Assembly: GCA_017450065.1 (NCBI GenBank)
Contig: JAFSYI010000014.1
Span: 1-64,000 of the forward strand
Source of the DNA: Lachnospiraceae bacterium
GTDB taxonomy: Bacteria > Bacillota > Clostridia > Lachnospirales > Lachnospiraceae
Reading direction: 5' to 3'
Length of the DNA stretch: 64,000 nucleotides
Positions 55,091 to 64,000 of the stretch are shown piece after piece. The position numbers were made by a program, and so were the translations under genes. Within the stretch, counting starts at the first letter, position 1; every line of letters starts with the position of its first letter. The notes under the pieces were generated by a model that was given only the letters and a program-made list of their open reading frames with translations, was not told where the DNA came from and did not search any database.

Positions 55091-56335
55091 GTGAGAAAAT
55101 TCTTTGTTTATTTAAGACTACAGCTTAAGAGAGCGTTTAAAGCGCTGCCGGCGGTTATAGCTACGGCACTGGTGATCCTTTGCTGTGTGCTTCTTCTTTT
55201 TGTGCTTGTAAGAAGAGCAGATGATTCGAGAGATGAAAATGAACCGCTTAAGATAGGGGTTGTCGGAGATATAGATGATAAGTATTTTTCGGTAGGACTG
55301 TCTGCTATGAAGCACCTTGATTCATCAAGATTTGCCGTAGAACTGCTTGAACTTACGGAGGATGAGGCAGTCCGCCTTGTCAATGAGGGGGAAATATCCG
55401 GATATGCAGTGATCCCCGAGGGGTTTGTTGCTTCGGTAATGACCGGCGAGAACAAGCAGATCACACTCGTGACAACCAATGCATCGGAAGATATAATGAC
55501 CGGGCTTGTTAAGGAGTTTATGGAAGAGATCTCGGGATATCTGTGCGAGACCCAGAATTCAATTTACGGGTTGCAGCAGTATCTTGCGGATATGGGAAGA
55601 CAGGATCTTATAAACAGCTCGGTAAACGATATAAATGTATTTTATGTAAACCTTGTGATGAAGAGAGATACTCTGTTTGAACCTGTGAAGATCATAAACG
55701 AAGGAAATGCAGTCTCATCCAATGCAGGCTATATCTGCGGCCTTATGATCTTCCTTGTCATGATGTTCGGAATTGCATATTCTCCCGTCTATACAAGAAG
55801 GGATACATCTCTTAACTCTGTACTCCGTCTTAAGAGCGTCGGAATACCTCTCCAGATCCTGGCCGAATATCTGTCATATCTGTGCATGATGCTTATCTGC
55901 CTGCTGCCTCTTATAACCGCTGCCGTTTACGGGATATACAGATCGGGGGTGGATGTACCCGAATGGCGGATGGGCTTTCTTGCGGATTACAGGTATTTTA
56001 TTCTTGGCTTCATTCCCATAACAGCTATGTTTGCGGCTGCACAGTACATGCTGTTTCTGGCCGCCGATAATTATATCGCCGGAATCAGCCTGCAGTTCAT
56101 GTTTGCCGTTGTGCCTGCATATCTCGGCGGATGTCTGTACCCGCTTTCGTTCTTTCCGGAGATCATAAGAAAGACTGCCCGCTTTCAGCCTGCCGGTCTG
56201 GCTTACGGATATCTTGCGGACATCCTTCTTGTCAATGATACGGGAAGAAATCTTGCGATGATGCTTGCCTATATGACTGTATTTCTTGCAATTTCAGCTT
56301 TCGTGCTTAACAGGAGGGTACAGAATGAGAAGTAA
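55091..56335 (+). CDS. ABC-2 type permease, first subunit
   Basis: 414 residues. One N-terminal membrane segment (about 15-38), a large external domain (about 40-205), then five or six segments (about 210-410). This is the YhgE/ABC2_membrane_3 layout. The start is a GTG at 55091 with GGCCGGGG upstream. It overlaps the next gene by 11 bases. Confidence 0.82.
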   Translation: MRKFFVYLRLQLKRAFKALPAVIATALVILCCVLLLFVLVRRADDSRDENEPLKIGVVGDIDDKYFSVGLSAMKHLDSSRFAVELLELTEDEAVRLVNEGEISGYAVIPEGFVASVMTGENKQITLVTTNASEDIMTGLVKEFMEEISGYLCETQNSIYGLQQYLADMGRQDLINSSVNDINVFYVNLVMKRDTLFEPVKIINEGNAVSSNAGYICGLMIFLVMMFGIAYSPVYTRRDTSLNSVLRLKSVGIPLQILAEYLSYLCMMLICLLPLITAAVYGIYRSGVDVPEWRMGFLADYRYFILGFIPITAMFAAAQYMLFLAADNYIAGISLQFMFAVVPAYLGGCLYPLSFFPEIIRKTARFQPAGLAYGYLADILLVNDTGRNLAMMLAYMTVFLAISAFVLNRRVQNEK

Positions 56336-57542
56336 TTATGCGGTTCTGTTCATGCTGTTGAATAAGAGGCTGTTCAAGAAGCCGAGCTTTGTGATCATAC
56401 TGTGTATGATCCCGCTTGTTGTATTCGGAATCAGGCTTATTGCCGGGCAGGAGAGCGGGATCGTAAGGATAGCGCTTGTGAATCTTGCCAAAGACAGCAA
56501 GGATACCGCTTCGGGAGCAGGAGCCATAATAGACCGTCTTACGGATAATGACTCGGTGTTCCTGTATTCTGAGTGCGCAAGTGAGGAAGAGGCTCTTAAA
56601 ATGCTTGAGATAGACAGTGTCGATGCGGTCTGGATCTTCCCGCGGGATTATGATGAAAGAGTGGCAGCCTTCACACAGGGACTTATTACAGAGCAGAACG
56701 GAACGGATACAGGGAAAAGAGGGGATAAAAATAACCGTGGAAGAGCCGGCGGAAAAGACGGCAATGCGGTAACCGTTATAGAACGCGAGGATACCGTCCT
56801 GCTCCAGCTTGCAAGGATGGAGCTGTTCGGATCGATGTATTCGGATCTGTCGTATTCACTGTTTGAGAATTTCATTGACTTACGTATAGCCGGTGGGGGA
56901 GGTGCGGACCATTCTGACTGCAGGAAGTATTATGATAATAACAGGAATAGCGGGTCACTGTTTAAATACAGGGATTATGACGGAAATAAAATACAGGATA
57001 CCGGAAACGGATATCTGTTTACGCCGGTGAGAGGTATGCTTCTTCTCCTTCTTCTTCTTGGAGGGCTTGCGGCAGCCATGTATTACAGGGATGATCTTGA
57101 TAAAGAAATATTTACGTGGATGCCGGTTGGAAACAGATGGATATTCGAGCATGTATATCTTATGACCGCGCTTATAGACGGCGGACTGGTGGTCTTTGTG
57201 ACCTTTATGATAACGGGGCTTGGCGTTGATTTTATCAGAGAGCTTGTCCTTATGGCACTGTATCTCTTATCATCCTGCTGCTTCTGCAGCATTATAAGAA
57301 AGATAACTCCCGGACTCAGGAGTCTTGCGACTCTGATCCCCATGCTGTTGCTTGCCATGCTCGTGATATGTCCTGTATTCATATATATAAGACAGCTTAA
57401 GATACTGCAGCTTGTCTGCCCTCCTTTTTACTATCTGATGGCCGATAATAACCCTCGGTATCTGCTCTATTTTTCACTCTATACGGCGGTAATCATAGTA
57501 TTTGATGTTTTGACCGGTTTAGGTAGCAGATGTAGTGGTTGA
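56325..57542 (+). CDS. ABC-2 type permease, second subunit
   Basis: 405 residues. The ATG at 56325 has AGGAGGG upstream, inside the previous gene. Same layout as its neighbour: N-terminal membrane segment, external domain with a basic Asn/Gly-rich loop (about 125-145), and six C-terminal segments. The two permeases would form the heterodimer served by the ATPase at 54380. Confidence 0.8.
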   Translation: MRSNYAVLFMLLNKRLFKKPSFVIILCMIPLVVFGIRLIAGQESGIVRIALVNLAKDSKDTASGAGAIIDRLTDNDSVFLYSECASEEEALKMLEIDSVDAVWIFPRDYDERVAAFTQGLITEQNGTDTGKRGDKNNRGRAGGKDGNAVTVIEREDTVLLQLARMELFGSMYSDLSYSLFENFIDLRIAGGGGADHSDCRKYYDNNRNSGSLFKYRDYDGNKIQDTGNGYLFTPVRGMLLLLLLLGGLAAAMYYRDDLDKEIFTWMPVGNRWIFEHVYLMTALIDGGLVVFVTFMITGLGVDFIRELVLMALYLLSSCCFCSIIRKITPGLRSLATLIPMLLLAMLVICPVFIYIRQLKILQLVCPPFYYLMADNNPRYLLYFSLYTAVIIVFDVLTGLGSRCSG

Positions 57543-57587
57543 AAAATTTCATTTCTTCAATTATATTTAATTTAAGGGAAAGAATGG

Positions 57588-57624
57588 TACGCCGAGGGGG
57601 ATGACCATCACGGTCAATGGCGTA
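57588..57624 (+). promoter_or_regulatory. Nested inverted repeat between the ABC and GH2 genes
   Basis: TACGCC...GGCGTA encloses TGACC, loop ATCAC, GGTCA. It may end the ABC operon transcript or be an operator for the GH2 gene, whose ATG is 91 bases on. Confidence 0.4.
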
Positions 57625-57715
57625 TCGGACAGATCTTAAAGCATATCTAATGTAAAAGGTATATCCGCATCAGTACGGAGTGCCGGGGAGTGAAACAGTA
57701 AGGGGAAATGAGGGA

Positions 57716-60211
57716 ATGATCTATCAGACATTAAACGGTACGTGGTTAATCAACGAGAAGGGTTCGGAGGCTTACATTGAGGGAAAGGTTCCGGGCTCTG
57801 TTTTATCTGCGCTGCTCGTGCAGCACAGACTTCAGGATCCGTTCTTCGGATTGAATGAGTATCCGACAAAGGAAATGTTTTACAGCGATTTCTATTTTAC
57901 AAGGGAATTCGAGGTAATGCCGGAGCTTATGTCCCAGGAGCGGATATATTTATGCTGTAAGGGTATAGATACTCTTGCAAAGATCTATATAAATGATATG
58001 CCTATAGGGCGTACGGAAAACATGCACCGTACCTACTATTTCAATATAACGGGTTACCTTCGCCCGGTAGGTAACAGGATCACCATAGAGATAGATTCTC
58101 CCCTTGAATATATAGAAAACATTCATCACGGGCTCAATAAGGAAGTAAACTATGTCCCCGGCGGATGTACGGAAGGGAACCAGTATCTTCGCAAGTCACA
58201 CAGCATGTTTGGCTGGATGCACGCGGCACAGCTCCCGGACTGTGGTATATGGAGGAGCATCGACCTTGTGGGGTACAGCTATATAAAGCTGGATGAAGCT
58301 GAGATAATCCAGCATCATGACAAGAAGAATGTTACTCTTGAGATAAACGTATCCGCAGAGGTGTTCAGGAACGACCCGTTTATCATCCAGGCTGAGCTTA
58401 TATCTCCGGAAGGCCGCATATCCGCCATCACCGAAACCATGATAGGCGGACAGTGCTCCATGAACATGGAAATAGAAAGTCCGAGACTGTGGTGGCCAAA
58501 CGGCTTCGGTGAGCATCCGCTGTATACGGTAAGCATCTATGCCCTTGATATGAACGGCAACCAGTGGGACAGCAAGACATACAGGATCGGCCTCAGGACC
58601 ATAACGGTAAGCCGTGAACCGGACAGATACGGTACGGAATTCTGTTTTAAGGTAAACGGCATTAAGATATTTGCCATGGGAGCTGATTATGTTCCCGAGG
58701 ATTCCATATATTCCTTTATCACAAAGGAGAAGATAGATTATCTGCTTAAGAGCTGTGTAAAGAGTAATTTTAATACACTGAGGGTCTGGGGAGGCGGATA
58801 TTATCCGTCGGATACCTTCTATGATCTGTGCGATGAATACGGACTCATCGTCTGGCAGGATCTGATGTTTGCGGATAATGTATATGAACTGAATGAGGAT
58901 TTCAGGAAAAATATAGAGGCAGAGATCACAGATAACATAAAGAGGTTAAGAAGCCATGCCTGCCTTGGACTTATATGCGGTAACAGCGGAATAGAGAAGG
59001 ACTGGGTTGAGGATGAACAGTTCTCAGGACATTCAGGCCCTCTTATGGATGATTACAAAAAAATATTTGAGGATATGGTTCCTGCCATCATGGAGCGTTA
59101 TGCTCCGTCGACCTTCTACTGGCCGTCAACACCGTCAAGCGGAGGCAACTTTGTAAAACCGTCGGATGAGGCGCACGGAGATTCGCATTTCTTCGGTGTG
59201 TGGGGTGACGGAGAACCGGTGAGAGCATATTACGATCACGAAATGAGATTCTGCTCGGCGTTTGGCTTCCTGTCATATCCGTCAATAAAGACGGTAAAAT
59301 CATTTACAAGGGAATCGGACAGGAATATTTTCTCAGAGGTCATGGAAAGCCATGTGAAGGAGCCGGGCGCAGGCGGGCGCATGCTTAAGTACCTGTCGGA
59401 GGAGTTCCTGTATCCCAAGGATTTCGAAAGCCTGCTGTATATTACACAGATAATGCAGGGGCTGACAGTCAAAAAGGCTGTCGAGCATATGAGAAGGAAC
59501 AGGGGCAGATGCATGGGGTCGCTCTTCTGGCAGCTGAATGACAGCTGGCCGGTTGCATCCTGCTCAAGCATTGATTATTACGGAAGGTTCAAGGCGCTCC
59601 AGTATATGGCCAAGGGCTTCTATGCATCGGTGGCCGGCTCCATTTACAGGGAGGGCAGTGTCGCCTCGGTCTATGTTCAGAATGAAACAAGGGATATTGA
59701 GGTAAGGCGCGTGAGGGTGAGCCTGCAGACCTTTGAGTTCAGGCTTCTGCACGAGGTTGAATATGAGGTCGAGATCAAGCCCTTTGAAGCCGTAAAGGTG
59801 TGTGAGATAAACTATACACCTTATATAGAAGGACTTGAAAACCGTGTATTCATGGAAGCCAACTTCATAGATGAGGAAGGGAACGTGGTTTCCACGGAGA
59901 CAGAGGTGTTCGTGCCTTACAAGAGGCTGGCTCTTGATCTCTCATCCATCTCCTACTCTGTGATCGAGCTGGTGGATGAGTATGTTATAAGAATGATGTC
60001 GGGAGGCTTCGCAGCCTTTGTTGAATTGGATCTTAAGCAGGCAGATGCGATCTTTTCCGATAATTTCTTCCATCTTACATCAAAGAGGGAAAAGGCGATA
60101 AGGCTTAAGAAGGCCGATATAAGGTATCTTCAGTACGGCTCTCCGCAGATACAGAACGGTTATGAGCTGGAACAGCAGCTGGTTATAAGGAGCCTGAAGG
60201 ATACATACTGA
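57716..60211 (+). CDS. GH2 beta-mannosidase homologue lacking both catalytic glutamates
   Basis: 831 residues from the ATG at 57716. A full GH2 layout: jelly-roll, Ig-like, TIM barrel ('FNTLRVWGGGYYPSDTFYDL', 'CDEYGLIVWQDLMFA') and C-terminal domains ('GSLFWQLNDSWPVASCSSID'). The acid/base block, GNNE in active enzymes, reads 'CGNSGIEKDW', putting Gly425 at the glutamate. The nucleophile block, SEFG, reads 'CSAFGFLSYPS', giving Ala515. Their spacing (90 residues) fits the family's catalytic pair. No signal peptide, so cytoplasmic. Each change needs only one base from Glu, and the rest of the frame is intact. Probably non-catalytic: a sugar-binding or regulatory protein. Confidence 0.88.
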   Translation: MIYQTLNGTWLINEKGSEAYIEGKVPGSVLSALLVQHRLQDPFFGLNEYPTKEMFYSDFYFTREFEVMPELMSQERIYLCCKGIDTLAKIYINDMPIGRTENMHRTYYFNITGYLRPVGNRITIEIDSPLEYIENIHHGLNKEVNYVPGGCTEGNQYLRKSHSMFGWMHAAQLPDCGIWRSIDLVGYSYIKLDEAEIIQHHDKKNVTLEINVSAEVFRNDPFIIQAELISPEGRISAITETMIGGQCSMNMEIESPRLWWPNGFGEHPLYTVSIYALDMNGNQWDSKTYRIGLRTITVSREPDRYGTEFCFKVNGIKIFAMGADYVPEDSIYSFITKEKIDYLLKSCVKSNFNTLRVWGGGYYPSDTFYDLCDEYGLIVWQDLMFADNVYELNEDFRKNIEAEITDNIKRLRSHACLGLICGNSGIEKDWVEDEQFSGHSGPLMDDYKKIFEDMVPAIMERYAPSTFYWPSTPSSGGNFVKPSDEAHGDSHFFGVWGDGEPVRAYYDHEMRFCSAFGFLSYPSIKTVKSFTRESDRNIFSEVMESHVKEPGAGGRMLKYLSEEFLYPKDFESLLYITQIMQGLTVKKAVEHMRRNRGRCMGSLFWQLNDSWPVASCSSIDYYGRFKALQYMAKGFYASVAGSIYREGSVASVYVQNETRDIEVRRVRVSLQTFEFRLLHEVEYEVEIKPFEAVKVCEINYTPYIEGLENRVFMEANFIDEEGNVVSTETEVFVPYKRLALDLSSISYSVIELVDEYVIRMMSGGFAAFVELDLKQADAIFSDNFFHLTSKREKAIRLKKADIRYLQYGSPQIQNGYELEQQLVIRSLKDTY

Positions 60212-60229
60212 CGGAGGATATTAAGTAAT

Positions 60230-61549
60230 ATGGATCTGTTCTCATATATGAGTGAACAGAATAAGGAAAAGGATTCACCGCTTGCGGCAAGGCTTCGTCC
60301 GACTACTCTGGACGAGGTGGTGGGACAGCAGCATATCATCGGAAAGGATAAGCTTCTTTACAGGGCGATAAAGGCGGATAAGCTCAGTTCCATCATTTTC
60401 TACGGCCCGCCCGGGACCGGGAAGACCACGCTTGCAAAGGTCATTGCCAATACCACAAGTGCGGAGTTCACGCAGCTTAACGCAACCGTCGCCGGCAAGA
60501 AGGATATGGAGGAGGTTACGGCAAAGGCTAAGGACACCCTTGGCATGTACAATAAGAAGACCATTCTCTTTATAGATGAGATCCACCGTTTCAATAAGGG
60601 GCAGCAGGATTATCTGCTTCCGTTTGTGGAGGACGGTACGGTGATCCTTATAGGAGCCACTACCGAGAATCCTTATTTCGAGGTTAACGGGGCTCTTATT
60701 TCGCGCTCCATAATATTTGAATTAAAACCGCTGTCCGTTGATGATATAAAGGAGCTTATCAGACGGGCCGTATATGATGAGGTCAAGGGCATGGGAAGCT
60801 ATGATGCGGTCATTGATGAGGATGCCCGGAACTTCCTTGCCGATATGGCTGACGGGGACGCCCGTACTGCCCTTAATGCTGTTGAGCTTGGTATACTGAC
60901 GACAGAGCGGAGTGAGGATAAGAAGATACACATCACTCTTGAGGTGGCACAGGAGTGTATTCAGAAGAGGGTTGTTAAATACGATAAAACAGGTGATAAC
61001 CATTATGATACAATTTCGGCCTTCATAAAGTCCATGAGGGGTTCGGATCCCGATGCGGCGGTGTTCTATCTTGCACGGATGTTAAACGCCGGAGAAAGTG
61101 TGACATTTATTGCCAGAAGGATGATGATCTGCGCTTCAGAGGATGTGGGCAATGCGGATCCGCAGGCTCTTGTGGTGGCAACGGCGGCAGCACAGGCTGT
61201 TGAACGTGTCGGAATGCCCGAGGCTCAGATAATACTGTCACAGGCTGTTGCATATATTGCGACGGCTCCAAAGAGCAATGCCAGTGTTGTTGCGATAGAG
61301 GAGGCTATGAGAGCAGTTCAGGAGACTCCGAATGTGACCATTCCGGTACATCTTCAGGATGCGCACTATAAAGGGGCTTATAAGCTGGGACACGGCGAGG
61401 GCTATCTGTACGCCCACGATTATCCGGGTAATTATGTGAAACAGCAGTATCTGCCGTATGAACTTAACGGAAGGGAATTCTACAGACCCTCCGGAAACGG
61501 GTATGAAGTAAAGATCAGAGAGCATATGAAAAAGCTCAGATCACAATAG
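60230..61549 (+). CDS. rarA: Replication-associated recombination protein A (AAA+ ATPase)
   Basis: 439 residues. 'PLAARLRPTTLDEVVGQQHI', Walker A 'FYGPPGTGKTTLAKVIANTT', Walker B 'ILFIDEIHRFNKGQQDYLLP', sensor 'LIGATTENPYFEVNGALISR', and the C-terminal MgsA block 'DNHYDTISAFIKSMRGSDPD' and 'YPGNYVKQQYLP'. RarA acts at stalled forks and unwinds DNA ends. It starts 18 bases after the GH2 gene, with CGGAGGA upstream, and overlaps the convergent gene by nine bases. Confidence 0.96.
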   Translation: MDLFSYMSEQNKEKDSPLAARLRPTTLDEVVGQQHIIGKDKLLYRAIKADKLSSIIFYGPPGTGKTTLAKVIANTTSAEFTQLNATVAGKKDMEEVTAKAKDTLGMYNKKTILFIDEIHRFNKGQQDYLLPFVEDGTVILIGATTENPYFEVNGALISRSIIFELKPLSVDDIKELIRRAVYDEVKGMGSYDAVIDEDARNFLADMADGDARTALNAVELGILTTERSEDKKIHITLEVAQECIQKRVVKYDKTGDNHYDTISAFIKSMRGSDPDAAVFYLARMLNAGESVTFIARRMMICASEDVGNADPQALVVATAAAQAVERVGMPEAQIILSQAVAYIATAPKSNASVVAIEEAMRAVQETPNVTIPVHLQDAHYKGAYKLGHGEGYLYAHDYPGNYVKQQYLPYELNGREFYRPSGNGYEVKIREHMKKLRSQ

Positions 61550-62059
61550 GCATTCCATCAGATACGCATACACATCCTGATTCTTCTTCTGCCAGTTGGT
61601 GCATATCGCTGAGGCTACTTCCTCATTTGGAAGTGCGATCTTTATACTGAGCACATCGGTGTTTCTTTCCTTCGCATTGAGTTCGGCTATGTATTCACCA
61701 AAGGTATTTTTGTAATAATCAGCCGAAATGGACACTTCATTTCTCAGCTGTACATCATTTTCCTTAAGATAGGTATCTATCTCTTCCCTTATCGATTCGC
61801 TTATATCATTCTTGAGAAGCTCGAAGGTTTCGCGCCCCTTGGGGGTAATAAGAAGATGCGAAGCGTTTCTGGCCGATTTCGTCTCGACCAGTCCGTTATC
61901 AACAAGCTCGGACATGACCTCCTGAAGTGTAAAGAAATCCGTATATTCCTTGTCAAGAATATAATTAAACAGCTGTATCCTTGTAAGAGAGTAATCAACC
62001 TTGGAAAGCATGTAAAGGATTATCAGCTTGTATAAGGTAAGCATCTCAGTGTTATCCAT
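61541..62059 (-). CDS. DUF4364 family protein
   Basis: 172 residues. 'MDNTEMLTLYKLIILYMLSK' opens a winged-helix-like N-terminal half ('TLQEVMSELVDNGLVETKSA', 'LLITPKGRETFELL'), with a C-terminal half of mixed strands ('VLSIKIALPNEEVASAI'). The family is common in Clostridia and thought to be regulatory by its fold only. It is convergent with rarA and divergent from the TetR gene at 62.4 kb. Confidence 0.85.
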   Translation of the reverse strand: MDNTEMLTLYKLIILYMLSKVDYSLTRIQLFNYILDKEYTDFFTLQEVMSELVDNGLVETKSARNASHLLITPKGRETFELLKNDISESIREEIDTYLKENDVQLRNEVSISADYYKNTFGEYIAELNAKERNTDVLSIKIALPNEEVASAICTNWQKKNQDVYAYLMECLL

Positions 62060-62166
62060 GATGACTCCTCGGAATTATGTTATCTATATTATTATATCAT
62101 TCCTTACCGGAAGTGCAAGATGTGTTAACCGCGGTATTCTGAGCGTGATTTTTTTGGATTTCCGTA

Positions 62167-62195
62167 TTGACATAAAAAAAACGGTATAGTACAAT
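62167..62195 (+). promoter_or_regulatory. Strong sigmaA promoter for the TetR gene
   Basis: TTGACA at 62167-62172 and TACAAT at 62190-62195 with a 17-base spacer. A GTTATATAAC palindrome at 62202-62211 lies at the predicted start of transcription and could be the regulator's own operator. The leader would be about 180 bases long. Confidence 0.8.
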
Positions 62196-62382
62196 AACAT
62201 CGTTATATAACAAAAATGCATAACCGTGATACATATCAGTGAAATTTTATGCATGTCTCATCAAAGGGGAAATTTTTGAGTGGAGTATACGGACCGGCTT
62301 AGGGAACCGGACCGGAAAGAGAGAAGCCGGGGATCATTATGGATCTGTCCGACATCCAGGGCGATTAAGAAGGGGAAATCAC

Positions 62383-62946
62383 ATGCCTCCAAAAGAAAAA
62401 GTGTCCAGGGTCATGGTGCTGAACGCAGCATTTGAAATGACCAGGGAGAATGGTTTCGAGAACGTCACCGCGCGAAAGCTGGCGGAAAGACTGGGGAGCT
62501 CGACACAGCCGATATTCCGTGCTTATGAAAACATGGATATGCTGAAGGAAGAGCTGTTCTATAAAAGTGCGGAATTGTTTTCGGATCACATGTTGAAAAG
62601 CAGGGAGAAGGGACAGCCGGTATATCTGTCAATGGGAATGGCATATATCGAGATGGCCTGCAGGGAAAAGCATCTGTTCAAGCTTATTGCGGATATCGAT
62701 GAATATGAGACGGGCGATCTGAATGAGTTCCTTCAGCAGGGAGACTGCAATGAACTGCTGGAGAATCTTCCGAAGACCGAGAAGCTGACCCCGGATCAGA
62801 AAAAGGAAGTATTCCGGATGGTCTGGATGTTCACACACGGGGTCGCCACACTGGTTGCGGCGAAAAGGGTGAGCATGGGGACCGGAGAAATTGAAGAGAT
62901 GCTGAAGAAGGCATACGAAGGTTTTGTGAGTTCAATACAGAATTGA
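62383..62946 (+). CDS. TetR family transcriptional regulator
   Basis: 187 residues from the ATG at 62383, with AAGGGG seven bases upstream. A longer in-frame reading from 62239 has no ribosome binding site and an atypical N-terminus. HTH: 'MVLNAAFEMTRENGFENVTA', 'RKLAERLGSSTQPIFRAYEN'. The helical domain 'FRMVWMFTHGVATLVAAKRV' is typical of small TetR proteins. Ligand unknown. It has its own promoter and a long hairpin after the stop codon. Confidence 0.88.
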   Translation: MPPKEKVSRVMVLNAAFEMTRENGFENVTARKLAERLGSSTQPIFRAYENMDMLKEELFYKSAELFSDHMLKSREKGQPVYLSMGMAYIEMACREKHLFKLIADIDEYETGDLNEFLQQGDCNELLENLPKTEKLTPDQKKEVFRMVWMFTHGVATLVAAKRVSMGTGEIEEMLKKAYEGFVSSIQN

Positions 62947-63011
62947 TATCCGGATTTCCTTTATTGCAATACAAACTGCAGATGTATTGTAATAAAGTGA
63001 GTAAACGGATA
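62947..63011 (+). terminator. Long two-level hairpin after the TetR gene
   Basis: TATCCG...CGGATA encloses TTTATTGCAATACA and TGTATTGTAATAAA (14 pairs, one wobble, nine-base loop). It starts at the stop codon. No T-run follows. Confidence 0.5.
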
Positions 63012-63124
63012 TGTTATAGAAGCTGTCTAAGGGAGAGGGGATCCTTTTGACGGTGGATTCACGCGGTACAGGGGAAGGCCTGTATATTGTTACGTGAAAC
63101 AAATGGATCATATCAGGGTGAGGG

Positions 63125-63154
63125 AAGCAGATGTTAAGGGCATCTGCTTTTCTG
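63125..63154 (+). terminator. Intrinsic terminator upstream of the last gene
   Basis: AAGCAGATG, seven-base loop, CATCTGCTT then TTTCT. It lies about 180 bases after the TetR gene and directly before the repeat at 63157. The stretch 63012-63124 holds no gene I can support. Confidence 0.65.
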
Positions 63155-63156
63155 TT

Positions 63157-63198
63157 ATCACAAGGAGGGACCCACGAAGTGGGAGGATTCCCTGTGAT
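63157..63198 (+). repeat. 41-nt hairpin element, copy E
   Basis: ATCACAAGGA pairs with TCCCTGTGAT and CCCAC, loop GAA, GTGGG. Relative to copy B, G-C has become A-T and T-A has become C-G at matching positions, so the stem is kept. GTG ATG GCA TAA opens at its end. It lies 45 bases before the ATG at 63243. Confidence 0.78.
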
Positions 63199-63242
63199 GG
63201 CATAAACAGGGATAAAGCCATAGAGCACGAGGAACCGGCGAA

Positions 63243-64000
63243 ATGTCTACCACAGATGAACAGAACGCAGACAAAAAAATATCGTTAAAAGCCGCGGAGC
63301 TTCTCCGCCTTGCATCCGATACCATAATTGTGAACATGCGCTTCATGGATGTTGCGCTGAACAGGCTGAAGCGTGAGGAAAAGACAGGTCTTTTCGGCGT
63401 GGCACCGGACGGGGACAGGTTTTATTACGACAGCAGGTTTCTGCTTAATTCCTACCTTAAGGATGATAACGCCGTTACGAGGATGTACCTTCACTCCCTT
63501 CTGCACTGCATATTCAACCATTCCTTTAATTATGACAGGGTTGATGATGAGGTCTGGGATATGGCCTGTGATATTGCGGTGGAAAATATCATCATGGAGC
63601 TGGAGGTTCCCGATTTTACGCTCCATGATGACAGCGACAGGGTCTGGATGCTGAAGGGTATTGTTAAGGAGGTTCCCTCACTGACAGCTGAAAAGATATA
63701 TAAATATCTTCTTGTCAATCCGCTGTCCAAAGCAGACAGGATAAAGATGACGGAACTGTTTGCGCAGGACCGCCATATTTACTGGCGAAAGGCTGAGAAT
63801 TACGAGATATCGGAAGAGGCATGGAAGAAGATAAGCCGCAGGATCAGAACGGACCTGGGAACCTTCTCCAAAGCCGGGAACGGATCCGAGAGTCTTATAA
63901 AGAATCTTATAGATACCACAAAAAAGAAGTATGATTATAAGAGACTGCTTGAGCGCTTTACCGTAATGGGCGAGGAACTTAAGGTTAACGACGAGGAATT
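63243..64000 (+). CDS. DUF2201/VWA-like putative metallopeptidase, 5' part
   Basis: The first 252 codons; the frame is open to the window end. GAGGAACCGGCGAA precedes the ATG. 'MRMYLHSLLHCIFNHSF' type sequence near residue 80 resembles the metal-binding H-x3-H helix of the DUF2201 N-terminal domain, followed by 'DMACDIAVENIIMELEVPDF'. Full-length members carry a C-terminal VWA-like domain and often follow a MoxR-type ATPase, but here a TetR gene is upstream. Family assignment is moderate because the C-terminal half is missing. Confidence 0.65.
   Translation, partial: MSTTDEQNADKKISLKAAELLRLASDTIIVNMRFMDVALNRLKREEKTGLFGVAPDGDRFYYDSRFLLNSYLKDDNAVTRMYLHSLLHCIFNHSFNYDRVDDEVWDMACDIAVENIIMELEVPDFTLHDDSDRVWMLKGIVKEVPSLTAEKIYKYLLVNPLSKADRIKMTELFAQDRHIYWRKAENYEISEEAWKKISRRIRTDLGTFSKAGNGSESLIKNLIDTTKKKYDYKRLLERFTVMGEELKVNDEE

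Noticed and set aside
63047..63097. A 16-codon open frame starting TTG after GAGGGG
   Set aside because: Very short, no homology I recognise, and it lies between hairpins; chance is likely.

Overview
The window looks like chromosome from a Gram-positive anaerobe of the Clostridia, most probably Lachnospiraceae. I infer this from strong AGGAGG-type ribosome binding sites, TTGACA/TATAAT-type promoters, a DUF4364 protein, BspA-like leucine-rich-repeat and papain-like surface proteins, GtrII-type membrane glycosyltransferases and moderate GC. Everything here comes from reading the sequence; no database search was run.

Layout. About 0.3-5.5 kb holds a very large secreted LRR/Ig-like protein. About 5.6-39.2 kb is a cell-surface polysaccharide locus. 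It is bounded by two MBOAT O-acyltransferase plus SGNH pairs that point towards each other (5.6-8.6 kb on +, 36.1-39.2 kb on -). Between them are a secreted cysteine protease, a CDP-3,6-dideoxyhexose pathway (rfbF, rfbH, rfbG, and probably a distant SDR reductase at 35 kb), an asparagine-synthase-type amidotransferase, several GT2 and GT-B glycosyltransferases, two hexapeptide acyltransferases, a CotH-type kinase, a secreted aromatic-rich Ig-like protein, GtrB/GtrII-type lipid-linked branching modules with a YdjC deacetylase, and a Wzx-like flippase. No obvious initiating phosphoglycosyltransferase, chain-length regulator or certain Wzy polymerase is visible, so the locus probably depends on genes elsewhere.

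About 39.2-64 kb is mixed housekeeping and signalling: guaB, an orphan ABC-2 permease, a GGDEF-EAL protein, a TetR-like protein with a very long acidic tail, a PfkB-like protein with a changed catalytic residue, an NSUN-type rRNA methyltransferase, an SmtB-type zinc-sensor candidate, two zinc-ribbon proteins, an ABC exporter, a GH2 beta-mannosidase homologue that has lost both catalytic glutamates, rarA, a DUF4364 protein, a second TetR regulator, and the start of a DUF2201/VWA-like protein that runs off the end.

The most interesting non-coding signal is a set of structured intergenic elements, nearly always lying just upstream of a gene in the same orientation. One (39182-39324 on -, 40428-40563 on +) has a long terminal stem enclosing three hairpins, with compensatory changes between the two copies. 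Another, about 41 nt long, recurs five times 45-90 bp upstream of, or overlapping, start codons. It also shows compensatory changes and carries a built-in Shine-Dalgarno sequence and start codon. Further repeat families of 62 bp, about 25 bp and about 40 bp also occur. I found no tRNA, rRNA, CRISPR array, transposase or phage gene.
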